64,000 nucleotides of DNA from assembly GCF_002835805.1 (NCBI RefSeq), contig NZ_PISE01000003.1, forward strand, positions 124,001 through 188,000. Direction: 5' to 3'. How positions within the stretch are numbered: the first letter of the stretch is position 1; the number at the start of each line of letters is the position of its first letter. Below the pieces are notes generated by a model. The model saw nothing but the letters and a program-made list of their open reading frames with translations, did not search any database and was not told the DNA's origin. The translations under genes were made by a program, and so were the position numbers. This DNA comes from Niallia nealsonii. Its GTDB lineage: Bacteria; Bacillota; Bacilli; Bacillales; Cytobacillaceae. Shown here piece after piece: positions 1 through 9,645 of the stretch.

Positions 1-33
1 ACAATTAAAGCGTGGTTCACTATGGAGAATATC

Positions 34-606
34 ATGCAAATAATTGATAGCTACCGTTCTTTTGGTCCGCTGCCAGGCATCCTTTTACCTTTGCTGGAAT
101 CATTTCTTCCATTTTTGCCATTGTTTTTATTTATAATGGCAAATGTAAATGCATTCGGTTTTTGGTTAGGATTCCTTTTTTCATGGATCGGCACCTGTGG
201 TGGAGCGCTGCTTGTTTTTTTATTGGTAAGAAAATATGGACAAAAAAGATTATTAAGTTTTATTAGAAATCATCGGAAGGTGCAAAGGCTGATGATTTGG
301 ATAGAAAATCATGGATTTGGACCATTGTTTATCCTTTTATGTTTTCCTTTTACACCGTCTGCACTAGTAAATATTGTGGCAGGATTATCGAGAATTTCAA
401 TTGGACAGTATATGCTTGCTGTTTTAATTGGAAAGCTGGTAATGATTATTACAATTAGCTTTATTGGGTATGATTTAAAGTCAATGATTATGCAGCCGAT
501 GAGAACCATTCCTATAGCAATTGCTATATTTATTCTGTGGTATGTAGGAAAAAGGATAGAAGAGAAGATGAATCATACGGAAGAAAAAGAAAGAGGAAAT
601 GCATAG
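34..606 (+). CDS. yhjE: TVP38/TMEM64 (DedA-like) membrane protein, YhjE type
   Basis: Integral membrane protein of the SNARE-associated/DedA superfamily; members are linked to lipid scrambling or transport, but this one's substrate is unknown. Several hydrophobic segments are separated by a basic loop (RKYGQKRLLSFIRNHRK), followed by the family-like stretch FPFTPSALVNIVAGLSRIS and a charged C-terminal tail. An ATG at 22 is in frame, but GGAG at 24-27 sits 6 nt before the ATG at 34, so I prefer 34 (190 aa). The next gene is a signal peptidase, the same order as B. subtilis yhjE-sipV. The upstream promoter lies outside the window. Confidence 0.8.
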   Translation: MQIIDSYRSFGPLPGILLPLLESFLPFLPLFLFIMANVNAFGFWLGFLFSWIGTCGGALLVFLLVRKYGQKRLLSFIRNHRKVQRLMIWIENHGFGPLFILLCFPFTPSALVNIVAGLSRISIGQYMLAVLIGKLVMIITISFIGYDLKSMIMQPMRTIPIAIAIFILWYVGKRIEEKMNHTEEKERGNA

Positions 607-648
607 TGTGTTTTTGAGCTTTAAAACTGGTCTGGAGGGAGAAAGCAG

Positions 649-1203
649 TTGAAGGAAACGTTCAAGAGAGAAGGCAGGGAATGGCTCAAGGCTTTTGCTA
701 TTGGGATTATCATTTTTATTATTATTCGTGCTTTTTTCTTCTCCAATTATGAAGTAGATGGTGAATCAATGATGCCCACCTTAGAAAATGGAAATAAGTT
801 GGTTGTAAATAAAATCGGGTACAAGATAAGTAATCTAAAGCATTTTGATGTGATTGTATTCCATGCGAATGAAGAAGATGACTATGTGAAAAGAGTAATC
901 GGACTCCCAGGGGATAAAGTAGAATACAAAGATGATCATTTGTATATCAATGGAAAAAAATACGAGGAGTCTTTTTTAGATAGTTATCGAAGCCAAGTTG
1001 CAGCAGGCCGCTTGACTGGTGACTTTACTTTAGAAGAAATTACAGGCAAAAAAACGGTACCGGATGACTCGCTGTTTGTATTAGGGGATAATCGTTTAGG
1101 AAGCTGGGACAGCAGGCATTTTGGATTTATATCAATTGATCAAGTAGTTGGGAAAGTAAGTTTGAGATATTGGCCGCTGAATGAATTTCAAATGGACTTT
1201 TAG
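649..1203 (+). CDS. lepB: Type I signal peptidase (SipS/SipV family)
   Basis: Membrane-anchored serine protease that removes signal peptides from secreted preproteins on the outer face of the membrane. There is a single N-terminal membrane anchor (about residues 13-31). The nucleophile box is GESMMPTL with Ser40, the general-base box is KRVIGLPGD with Lys81, and the C-terminal box is GDNRLGSWDSRHFG. Length (184 aa) is typical of Bacillus Sip proteins. The start is TTG at 649, chosen because GGAGGGA at 634-640 is spaced 8 nt before it and no ATG fits. It lies 42 nt after the yhjE-like gene and is probably cotranscribed with it. Bacilli usually carry several paralogues, so which Sip this is cannot be settled. 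Confidence 0.93.
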   Translation: MKETFKREGREWLKAFAIGIIIFIIIRAFFFSNYEVDGESMMPTLENGNKLVVNKIGYKISNLKHFDVIVFHANEEDDYVKRVIGLPGDKVEYKDDHLYINGKKYEESFLDSYRSQVAAGRLTGDFTLEEITGKKTVPDDSLFVLGDNRLGSWDSRHFGFISIDQVVGKVSLRYWPLNEFQMDF

Positions 1204-1327
1204 AAATATCCATTATTAAGTGGTTATAGTAATTAGACTAGTTATATTTTAAATGAATTTAACTGGTTTTTTTTATAGAAGTCCGTGTTTGCCAAAAAAG
1301 AAATAGGTAAATAAAGGTGTGGGGATT

Positions 1328-2149
1328 ATGAATGAGATGAGTGAATTCTCAAAATTTATAAATGAACATGCAGAAATTCTAGCTGTTGAAATAGTGGAGA
1401 ATGTTCTTAAGGGGATTAATTTAGCAATTCCAGCTTGGGAGAAAGAACAGGCAGTGTCCATGTATTTTGATTTTTTGGGTTTTTTTGGAAAGTCGCTCAT
1501 AAATCAAAATAGAGAGAGTGTTCCAGATGGTTTAATGGAGTGGAGCAAAAAAAATGCAGAGCAAGTAGCTTTAGAAGGACAAATTTCAGAAATTGCGATG
1601 CGTTATCCGATAACACGAGAAGTAATAACAGATATTATAACAAGGATTAGTATTGAGAAGGGATTATCTGTTAAAGAAAATGCGTATATTATTAAACGCC
1701 TTAATGCTATGTTGGATATTAGCTTAATGGAGACTATTTATGCATTCGAAAGGATTACAGATGCTCATAAAGAAGAAATGCAAAAAGAATTGGCGAAGTC
1801 GTCCGCTCCTCTTGTGCCTGTCAGCAATGGGGTGGTTGTTCTTCCTATCATCGGAATAATAGATTCTTTTCGAGTAAATTATATTACGGAGCATGTTATT
1901 CCGAAGGTAGCTGCATTAAATATTGAGAAAGTGATTATAGATTTTTCAGGTGTTTATATCATTACTGAAGAAAATTCTCGGTATTTTCATGAGATTGGCG
2001 AAATGCTCCGTTTAATGGGAATTGAAGTTTTTATTACTGGATTACGTCCAGAATTAGTTCAAGTAGTCATAAAAGGCGCTATCAATAATATTACTAGAAA
2101 TAATAGTTTTTCAAATGTTCAACAGGCATTAAAAAGCATTCAAAAATAA
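1328..2149 (+). CDS. RsbR-like protein with C-terminal STAS domain
   Basis: Resembles the stressosome co-antagonists (RsbR family), which pair an N-terminal helical sensor module with a C-terminal STAS domain. Residues about 1-155 are helical and of no recognised ligand class. The STAS part runs from LPIIGIIDSFRVNYI to the end and contains VIIDFSGVYIITEENS and FITGLRPELVQVVI. The usual 'VDT' after the ISGV strand of RsbR proteins is replaced by ITEEN, so the canonical phospho-Thr site may be altered. I chose ATG 1328, which has AAAGGTG at 1313-1319 spaced 8 nt, over GTG 1319 inside that RBS. No rsbS, rsbT or sigB lies nearby, so it is a solo copy followed by its own terminator. Confidence 0.75.
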   Translation: MNEMSEFSKFINEHAEILAVEIVENVLKGINLAIPAWEKEQAVSMYFDFLGFFGKSLINQNRESVPDGLMEWSKKNAEQVALEGQISEIAMRYPITREVITDIITRISIEKGLSVKENAYIIKRLNAMLDISLMETIYAFERITDAHKEEMQKELAKSSAPLVPVSNGVVVLPIIGIIDSFRVNYITEHVIPKVAALNIEKVIIDFSGVYIITEENSRYFHEIGEMLRLMGIEVFITGLRPELVQVVIKGAINNITRNNSFSNVQQALKSIQK

Positions 2150-2185
2150 AAAGAAGCTGTCATTTTAGTCAGCTTCTTTTTATTT
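2148..2185 (+). terminator. Rho-independent terminator after the STAS gene
   Basis: AAAAAGAAGCTG (2148-2159) pairs with CAGCTTCTTTTT (2170-2181) around a 10-nt loop, and the 3' arm ends in a T-rich run. It overlaps the stop codon of the RsbR-like gene and separates it from addB. Confidence 0.88.
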
Positions 2186-2233
2186 TGCTGGCAAGAGCAT
2201 TTTACCAAAAGTTCTCAGCCTGCTAAATGTCCG

Positions 2234-2263
2234 TTCACTTTATGGAACAGGTGTTTGTATGAT
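2234..2263 (+). promoter_or_regulatory. addB promoter with embedded LexA-like box
   Basis: A SigA-like pair TTCACT (2234-2239) and TATGAT (2258-2263) with an 18-nt spacer precedes addB by about 45 nt. The spacer contains GGAACAGGTGTTTG (2244-2257). This matches 12 of 14 positions of the B. subtilis LexA (DinR) consensus CGAACRNRYGTTYC, including the whole GAACRNRYGTTY core. A repressor bound there would block the promoter. The promoter call is moderate; SOS control is inference. Confidence 0.5.
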
Positions 2264-2306
2264 ATGATGAAGCAAGATTATTTTAGAATGGGAAGGAGCG
2301 GTTAAT

Positions 2307-5300
2307 ATGGCAGTACGTCTATTAGCTGGGCGAACTGGAAGTGGGAAAACTGCCCAATGTATAGAAGAAATTCAGAACAAATTGCTAGAAGATCCTCAGG
2401 GTAATCCAATTGTTTATTTAGTGCCAGAACAAATGACCTTTTTATCCGATCAGCGTTTAGTGACTGCTGAAGGCATTGATGGCATGTTCCGTGCTCAAGT
2501 CTACAGCTTTACAAGACTTGCATGGAGAATTTTACAAGAAACAGGTGGCATTAGCCGCTATCATATTGATAGTGTCGGCATTAATATGTTGATTAGAAAA
2601 ATCATTGAAGACAATAAAGAAGAATTGATGTTATTTCAAAAAGTTGTAGAGAAAAATGGTTTTATTAGCCAAGTAGAACAGCTTATTACTGAATTCAGAA
2701 GATATTGTGTGACAAAAGAAGAGTTGGAATCAAAACAGCAGGATATTTCTGCTGCAAGTGATTCCAAAGCCTTAGAAGATAAGCTTCATGATTTACAGCT
2801 TATTTATGCAAAATTTGAGGAAAATATGATTGGAAAATATATAGATGGAGAGGATTACTTTCGCCTTTTGGCAAATAGTATATCGACATCGAGCTATTTG
2901 CAGCAGGCGGAAATATATATAGATGGATTCTACAGTTTTACTCCTCAGGAATATTTGATCATCCAGCAATTAATGAACGTATGTAAAAATGTCACGATTA
3001 CTTTTACATTAGATAAAATTTATAAATATGATTTGCCGAATGAATTGGATTTATTCCGAATGACTGGGGAAGCTTGTCAAACCATTTATTCGATGGCAGA
3101 GCAGTCGGGTCTTGAGATTGCAGAAAGAGTGATTAGAAGGCAAAAGGGCAGCAGTGAAGCATCTTTGGAACACTTAGAAGCCCAATTTTCTAGCAGACCT
3201 CAATCTCCCTACAAGGGGAAAAGTGCTGTGCATTTTGCAGAAAGTGTCAACAAAAGAGCGGAAATAGAAGGCATCGCAAGAGAAATCTTAAAACTTATTA
3301 GACAAAAAAATTACCGTTATCGAGATTTTAGTTTGCTTGCCCGAAATATAACAGAGTATCAACATATCATTGAAACGATTTTTGCAGATTATCAGATTCC
3401 TTTTTTTATTGATCAGAAAAGAACAATGAATTTTCATCCGTTGATTGAGCTAATTCGTTCGTCTTTAGAGATTTTTGAGACAAATTGGAGATATGAACCA
3501 GTGTTTCGCACCATTAAAACAGAGCTGTTATTTCCATTGCATGAAACAACAACCAGTTTGCGAGAAAAAGTAGATAAATTAGAGAACTATTGTTTAGCTT
3601 ATGGAATAAAAGGAAAGAAATGGACAAAAAAAGAGAGGTGGAAATATAAAAGAATTTATGGCCTTGAAATGGAACAAGGGATACAAACAGATAATGAACA
3701 GAGAGTGGAACAAGAGCTAAATGAATTGCGTTTTGCGTTATCTGATCTATTGCTTCGTTTTGCAGGGCGCTTAAAGCGAGGGAAAACGGTTCGCGCTAAG
3801 TGTGAAGCTTTGTATTTATTTTTAGAAGAATTAGAAGTGCCAAAGAAATTAGAGTTATGGAAGACAGAATTAGAGAAAAAAGGGGAGCTTGTAAAAGCGG
3901 AAGAGCATGATCAGGCATGGAATAGTGTTGTTGATTTGCTTGATCAATATGTTGAAATTCTTGGCGATGAAGAGTTATCGAATAAACAGTTTGCAAAAGT
4001 TCTTGATGCAGGACTTGATACACTGCGTTTTTCCCTTGTGCCTCCAGCGATTGATCAAGTATTAATTGCAGATTTAGAAAAATCCCGTCTTGATAATATT
4101 AAAGCAGCATTCGTAATTGGCTTAAATGAAGGAGTTTTCCCCTCAAAGTTTGCGGATGAAGGGATATTTGCAGACAGTGATAGGGAAAGTCTCATCCAAA
4201 ATGGCATGAAGATTGCTCCTACAAGCAAAACAAGATTATTGGATGAAGAGTTTTTAGCTTATAAGGCATTTACTACGCCAGCCGATTATTTATATATAAC
4301 ATATCCGTTAGCAAACGATGAAGGAAAATCGCTCCTTCCATCCGTTTATATAAAAAGATTAAGAGATTTATTTCCAGATGCCAAGACGTCTTATTATATG
4401 GCAGATCCCAAAGAATTATCAGAATCTGGGCAACTAGAATATGCCGTTTCATGGAAAACAAGCTTGTCTTATTTAACCGGCCAGCTGCAATTTAAAAAGC
4501 GCAATTATGCGATTTATGACTTTTGGTGGGATGTTTATAATGCCTACATGGATAATTGGGACTGGAAGGAAACAGCAACAAAGGTGTTTTCTAGTCTTAA
4601 CTATCAAAATGGAACAAATAATTTGACAGAACGGACAACTTTGGATTTATATGGAAATGATATCGCGGCAAGTGTATCACGTATGGAATTATTTCAGTCA
4701 TGCCCATTTTCGCATTTTGCCAATCATGGTTTACGCTTAAAGGAGCGCCCAGTTTTTCGCTTAGAGGCACCGGCTATTGGCGACTTATTTCACGCTGCCT
4801 TAAAGATTATTGCAGAAACGGTTATGCAAGATAATCTATTGTGGTCTGATTTAACAAGAGAGCAATGTGAAAAGCTGGCAAGAGACGCGGTAGACATATT
4901 AGCTCCAAAACTGCAAAATGAAATATTATTAAGCACGAATCGCCATCATTATATAAAAAGAAAGTTAGAACAAATTATCAGCAGAGCTTCTTATATATTA
5001 AGCGAACATGCCAAAATCAGCGGTTTTTCTCCTGTTGATTTAGAATTGGAATTTGGTCCAAAGGGAAAAATTCCGTCACTTACTTTTGGATTGAAAAATG
5101 GCAGGAAGATGGATTTAGTTGGCCGGATTGACCGTGTAGACAAAGGCGAAGTCGACAATGAAATGTTTTTGAGAGTAATTGATTATAAATCGAGCGCCCA
5201 TGAATTGAATATGAATGAAGTGTATTACGGGCTATCGCTGCAAATGCTGACCTATCTGGATTTAATTATTACCAATAGTTCTTTGCTTGTAGATAAAGAA

Positions 5301-5792
5301 GCGCATCCAGCAGGGGTGCTTTATTTCCATGTTCACAATCCGATGCTTGCGAGCAAAAAAATCTTAACATTAGAAGAAATAGAAGAAGAGTTGCTAAAGA
5401 AATTTAAAATGAATGGTTTAATGCTAGGGGAAGAAAAAGTAATCAACTTAATGGATGTCACGTTAGAAAAAGGGGATTCAGCAATTGTTCCTGCAGGTTT
5501 GAAAACAGATGGAACATTAACAAAACGGTCTAAAGTTGCGACGAAAGAAGAGTTTCGCTATTTGCAGCGATTTGTCCGCAATAAGTACGTAGAAATTGGA
5601 AATAGCATTACGGAAGGAAATGTCGATATAGCACCATATCGATTAAAGGAAAAGACCCCATGTACTTTTTGTGCATTTAAATCTGTATGTCAATTTGATG
5701 AGACACTAGAGACAAATCAGTTTCGTCCTTTAGTATCTTACTCTAAAGAAGAAGCACTTGAGCTGATAAAAAGGGAGGCAGAGAAAATATGA
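2307..5792 (+). CDS. addB: AddB, helicase-nuclease subunit B
   Basis: Subunit of the AddAB complex, the Bacillota counterpart of RecBCD, which resects double-strand ends up to a Chi site for RecA loading. The N-terminus carries a Walker A (AGRTGSGKT, residues about 7-15). The middle is the inactivated helicase-like region. The C-terminal RecB-like nuclease contains the active-site stretch RVIDYKSS. A cysteine in ELFQSCPFSHF plus three in CTFCAFKSVC (C-x2-C-x5-C) reproduce the 4Fe-4S ligand set of B. subtilis AddB. At 1,161 aa it is full length. The RBS is AAGGAG before ATG 2307. Its stop codon overlaps the addA start (ATGA), implying translational coupling. Confidence 0.96.
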   Translation: MAVRLLAGRTGSGKTAQCIEEIQNKLLEDPQGNPIVYLVPEQMTFLSDQRLVTAEGIDGMFRAQVYSFTRLAWRILQETGGISRYHIDSVGINMLIRKIIEDNKEELMLFQKVVEKNGFISQVEQLITEFRRYCVTKEELESKQQDISAASDSKALEDKLHDLQLIYAKFEENMIGKYIDGEDYFRLLANSISTSSYLQQAEIYIDGFYSFTPQEYLIIQQLMNVCKNVTITFTLDKIYKYDLPNELDLFRMTGEACQTIYSMAEQSGLEIAERVIRRQKGSSEASLEHLEAQFSSRPQSPYKGKSAVHFAESVNKRAEIEGIAREILKLIRQKNYRYRDFSLLARNITEYQHIIETIFADYQIPFFIDQKRTMNFHPLIELIRSSLEIFETNWRYEPVFRTIKTELLFPLHETTTSLREKVDKLENYCLAYGIKGKKWTKKERWKYKRIYGLEMEQGIQTDNEQRVEQELNELRFALSDLLLRFAGRLKRGKTVRAKCEALYLFLEELEVPKKLELWKTELEKKGELVKAEEHDQAWNSVVDLLDQYVEILGDEELSNKQFAKVLDAGLDTLRFSLVPPAIDQVLIADLEKSRLDNIKAAFVIGLNEGVFPSKFADEGIFADSDRESLIQNGMKIAPTSKTRLLDEEFLAYKAFTTPADYLYITYPLANDEGKSLLPSVYIKRLRDLFPDAKTSYYMADPKELSESGQLEYAVSWKTSLSYLTGQLQFKKRNYAIYDFWWDVYNAYMDNWDWKETATKVFSSLNYQNGTNNLTERTTLDLYGNDIAASVSRMELFQSCPFSHFANHGLRLKERPVFRLEAPAIGDLFHAALKIIAETVMQDNLLWSDLTREQCEKLARDAVDILAPKLQNEILLSTNRHHYIKRKLEQIISRASYILSEHAKISGFSPVDLELEFGPKGKIPSLTFGLKNGRKMDLVGRIDRVDKGEVDNEMFLRVIDYKSSAHELNMNEVYYGLSLQMLTYLDLIITNSSLLVDKEAHPAGVLYFHVHNPMLASKKILTLEEIEEELLKKFKMNGLMLGEEKVINLMDVTLEKGDSAIVPAGLKTDGTLTKRSKVATKEEFRYLQRFVRNKYVEIGNSITEGNVDIAPYRLKEKTPCTFCAFKSVCQFDETLETNQFRPLVSYSKEEALELIKREAEKI

Positions 5793-7043
5793 GACAAACC
5801 AACATTCCTCAAAAGCCAAGTGATGTCACATGGACAGATGATCAATGGAAAGCAATCATGGCAAATGGCCAGGATATTTTAGTTGCTGCTGCTGCTGGAT
5901 CTGGAAAAACGGCTGTTCTAGTAGAAAGAATGATTCAAAAAATTGTAGCAGATGCTCCTATTAATGTGGACGAACTGTTAGTTGTTACCTTCACTAACGC
6001 ATCAGCCGCTGAAATGAAACATCGAATTGGTGAAGTATTGGAAAAACAATTGAATGCAAATCCAACTTCCCAGCATTTAAGAAAGCAATTAGCTTTATTA
6101 AATAAAGCACATATTTCAACCATCCATTCTTTTTGTTTGGAGGTTATTCGAAGGTTTTATTATTTGATTGATCTTGATCCTGGCTTTCGAATTGCCGATG
6201 ACACGGAAGCGCAGCTGCTTCGTGATGAATGTTTAGAAATATTATTTGAAGAAGAATATGGAAAAGCCGAGAATAATACTTTTTTTGATCTTGTTGATGC
6301 TTTTACAAACGATAGAAGTGACGATGCTTTGCAGAAAATTATTCAAGAAGTGTATGACTTTTCTAGAGCAAATCCATCACCAAATGCTTACCTTTTTTCC
6401 GTTATTAACATGTATGAATTAGAAGAGGACAGCAAGATTGAGGAATTGCCTTTTGCTAAAGACTTATTATTTGATGTTGCGCTTCATTTGGACGGAGCAA
6501 AAAAGCTTTTGGAATATGGAAAGAAATTAACACAGCGTTCAGGTGGACCGGTCCCACGAGAGGCTAATTTTAATGATGATTTAGCTTTCGTGGAAGTGCT
6601 TATTCAAGCAAAAAATGATGGATGGCAAACATTGTATGAAGCAATGCAGTCTTTAAAATTTACGCGAGCTAAACCTTGCAAAGGTGATCAATATCTTCCA
6701 GAATTAGTGGAAGAAGCACAGCGAGTAAGAGAAAAAGCTAAAAAAATTCTGCAAGAAATGCAAAGTGAATTATTTTCTAGAATGCCGCAAAGTTTTTTAA
6801 GAGATATGAAAGAGATGAGGCCATATGTCGAAACGCTTGTTGGACTTGTCCAGAAATTTTCACAGTTGTATCAGGCAGCAAAAGCAGAGAAAGGGTTAGT
6901 GGATTTTGCTGACTTGGAGCATTTTTGTTTAGAAATATTAAATGATCCAGAAGCAGCTGCAGAAAATGCAATAAGACCTTCTAGTGCTGCTGAAGTTTAT
7001 CGGGATCAATTTAAGGAATTATTAATAGATGAGTATCAAGATG
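5789..7043 (+). CDS. addA: AddA, 5' exon (interrupted by group II intron)
   Basis: First 418 codons plus one base of the helicase/nuclease subunit A gene. AddA is a UvrD/RecB-type 3'-5' helicase with a C-terminal nuclease. The Walker A is AAAGSGKT (residues 34-41), followed by VVTFTNASAAEMKHRI and STIHSFC. Coding identity breaks off exactly after LLIDEYQD, helicase motif II (Walker B). Reading on into the intron adds only five codons (GVTRC) before a stop at 7058-7060. Unspliced mRNA would therefore give a 423-aa product without motifs III-VI or the nuclease. The start overlaps the addB stop. The remainder is at 9729-12229; joining the exons gives 1,251 aa, close to B. subtilis AddA (about 1,230). 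Confidence 0.94.
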
Positions 7044-7749
7044 GTGTGACACGTTGCTAATTGAAAAGATTAGCCACTAGCGCATTTTGCTAGGAGAACT
7101 AAGAAACCAGATGAGTCGAATGAGGAGGTAACGCTCTGAAAGGCTCGACCTAATACTCCGAATAGCTTCATTTTGTGCAATCAAAATGTGGTTATAAGCT
7201 CGGTGAAGTCAGTTGAATATCACCCTAATTATAGGAAAGCGAAGTGGAGGCATTTTGTGTGATAGATAGACTGGGGTTCTACAAAAATACACACGGTTAG
7301 AATTTGGAGAAAAAATTCCCTAATGACAAAATTCCGAATGTACGGCTCTAGAGGTATAGGTACTCGAAAGGGTATTCCAACTTATTGTTGGGTTAGTGAG
7401 GTGGAGTAAAATTCGTCTTTATGAAACACCTTATGATGTTATAGGCATCATCCAGCTAACAGGGCTAAAGGAATGACCTAAATGTATTATATGTACAGAT
7501 ATGATTTCTTGGAACGTGGGAAGCTGACTACTTGGAGAGATTGCACTCGATGAAAAGGTATAAGGGAAAACTTAACTGTATAACCTTATTTTAAGTCAGT
7601 GAAAGTGATGGCATAGTACCTGCGAAGCCGTGATAATAAGCGGTGGAGGGATAGCCATTAGTCAATTGTATGAATAACTAAAACATTACTTTATATTATC
7701 AGGTTCTCGTATGACTAAAAGAAATGCAAACACCAAATGAATTTCAAAA

Positions 7750-9627
7750 GTGGTGAGAGTATTGACTGATACAGCAAACAAAAAAGTTTTAAAACGCCAG
7801 TCTTTACGAAACAATGAGTATTACGGTATGCAACAAACCTTCGATCAGCTTTACAAAGAAAGTCAAAGCAACAAAAAATTTAAAAATCTCTACGAACTTA
7901 TAGTGAATAGAGAAAACATTCTACTAGCATATAGAAACATCAAGAAAAATAAAGGCTCTTTCACCAAAGGCATAAACGAATCAACAATCATCACAATAGG
8001 TGAAAAAGAACCCGAAAAACTCGTTAATTATGTTAGAAAAAGATTAGAAAATTTTACTCCACATAAAATAAGAAGAAAAGAAATACCAAAAGCCAATGGC
8101 GGAATCAGACCGTTGGGAATACCGACAATTGAAGACCGCATTATACAACAATGTATAAAACAAGTCCTAGAACCAATATGCGAAGCAAAGTTCCATCATC
8201 ACAGTTATGGCTTTAGACCGAACAGAGGAACGCTACACGCATATTCAAGGGCAGTAACGTTGGCGAATATTAACAAACTGCACTATGTGGTTGATATAGA
8301 CATCAAAGGCTTCTTCGATAATGTCAATCATGGAAAACTTCTAAAACAAATGTGGAATCTAGGAATTCAAGATAAAAGAGTAATCTCCATAATTAGCAAA
8401 CTGTTGAAAGCCGAAATAGTCGGTATAGGAAAATCTGACAAGGGTACTCCTCAAGGAGGTATTCTAACACCACTACTATCAAACATAGTTCTCAATGAAC
8501 TTGATTGGTGGATTAGCGATCAATGGGAAACTTTCAAAACAAGGAAAAATTATGAGAGAGAACGTATCATAAGTGGTAAAAGAAGGCTGGATAGGTCTGT
8601 AAAATATAAGACTTTAAAAAGAGCCACAAAATTAAAAGAGATGTTTATTGTTAGATATGCAGATGATTTTAAGATCTTTTGTAGAGACCACAAAAGCGCC
8701 TTTAAGATTTTCGAAGGAGTTAAAAAGTGGTTAAAGGAAAGATTGCATCTCGATATTAGTAAGGAAAAATCGAAGGTAATAAATTTAAGAAAGAACTTTT
8801 CTGAATTTCTTGGTTTTAAAATGAAAGTGACGAGGAACAAGAAAAAGCATACCGTAAAATCATTCATGACTGACAAAGCGAAAAGAAATGCAACACAAAA
8901 AATCAAAGAAAACATCAAAAGAATCAAGAAAAATACCAGCGCTCGAGAAGTGTCCAAAATTAATGCAACAATCTTAGGGCTTCAAAACTTCTATCAGCAA
9001 GCAACAATGGTAACAAAAGATTTTAGTGAAATTGCATTTTCAGTCAAACGAAACCTATATAACAGCTTAAAAGATGTGTCATCCGAAAATGGGGAACTTA
9101 GCAAGTATTACAAAACTCACTACAAAGATTATTTACGCAAGAAAAAGACATTTGTAGCAAAGGTCGCAATATTCCCTATTGACGGTGTTAAACACAAGAA
9201 CCCGAAGAACTTTACTCAAGAAATAAACAACTACACAATTGAAGGTAGAAGTCTTATTCATAAAACACAAAAGTCAGTTTCAGAAGGAATCATAAGGTAT
9301 CTTATGAAAAATCCCGTAATCAATCAAAGTATGGAGTACAACGATAACCGTATATCAAAATATATTGCTCAAAAAGGGATATGTTTCGTAACAGGAGAAC
9401 CGCTCCTTCTGAATAATATGGAATTACATCATAAGAAACCCAAGTCATTAGGTGGAAATGATGAATATAATAACCTAGTTTTTATAACTAAATCCATACA
9501 CAAACTGATACACGCAACAAGAGAAGAAACAATTGAAAACTATCTTCAAATGATAAAAGTAACAAAAGAATGTAAAGACAAGGTGAACAAACTTCGAGTT
9601 ATGGCTGGAAATAAAGTATTAGTTTAA
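7750..9627 (+). CDS. ltrA: Group II intron reverse transcriptase/maturase with HNH endonuclease
   Basis: Multifunctional intron-encoded protein that helps the intron RNA fold and drives retrohoming. In order: RT domain from about residue 50, with GGIRPLGIPTIEDRIIQQ, the YGFRPNRGT block and the catalytic RYADDFKIFC; maturase domain X (about 370-480); and a C-terminal HNH nuclease with CFVTGEP, MELHHKKPKSLGG and DEYNNLVFI (about 540-595). At 625 aa it is full length, and no frameshift is visible, so the element looks mobile-competent. The start is unclear: GTGs at 7750 and 7753 and a TTG at 7762 are in frame, and only the TTG has a GGTGAG-like RBS, at short spacing. A different base composition (more A-rich codons) separates it from addA. 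Confidence 0.93.
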   Translation: MVRVLTDTANKKVLKRQSLRNNEYYGMQQTFDQLYKESQSNKKFKNLYELIVNRENILLAYRNIKKNKGSFTKGINESTIITIGEKEPEKLVNYVRKRLENFTPHKIRRKEIPKANGGIRPLGIPTIEDRIIQQCIKQVLEPICEAKFHHHSYGFRPNRGTLHAYSRAVTLANINKLHYVVDIDIKGFFDNVNHGKLLKQMWNLGIQDKRVISIISKLLKAEIVGIGKSDKGTPQGGILTPLLSNIVLNELDWWISDQWETFKTRKNYERERIISGKRRLDRSVKYKTLKRATKLKEMFIVRYADDFKIFCRDHKSAFKIFEGVKKWLKERLHLDISKEKSKVINLRKNFSEFLGFKMKVTRNKKKHTVKSFMTDKAKRNATQKIKENIKRIKKNTSAREVSKINATILGLQNFYQQATMVTKDFSEIAFSVKRNLYNSLKDVSSENGELSKYYKTHYKDYLRKKKTFVAKVAIFPIDGVKHKNPKNFTQEINNYTIEGRSLIHKTQKSVSEGIIRYLMKNPVINQSMEYNDNRISKYIAQKGICFVTGEPLLLNNMELHHKKPKSLGGNDEYNNLVFITKSIHKLIHATREETIENYLQMIKVTKECKDKVNKLRVMAGNKVLV

Positions 9628-9645
9628 AGATTCACAATTGATGGA

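Noticed and set aside
7044-7060. addA as a truncated pseudogene ending GVTRC
   Set aside because: The stop lies inside a well-formed group II intron with matching EBS/IBS; excision restores a full-length AddA.
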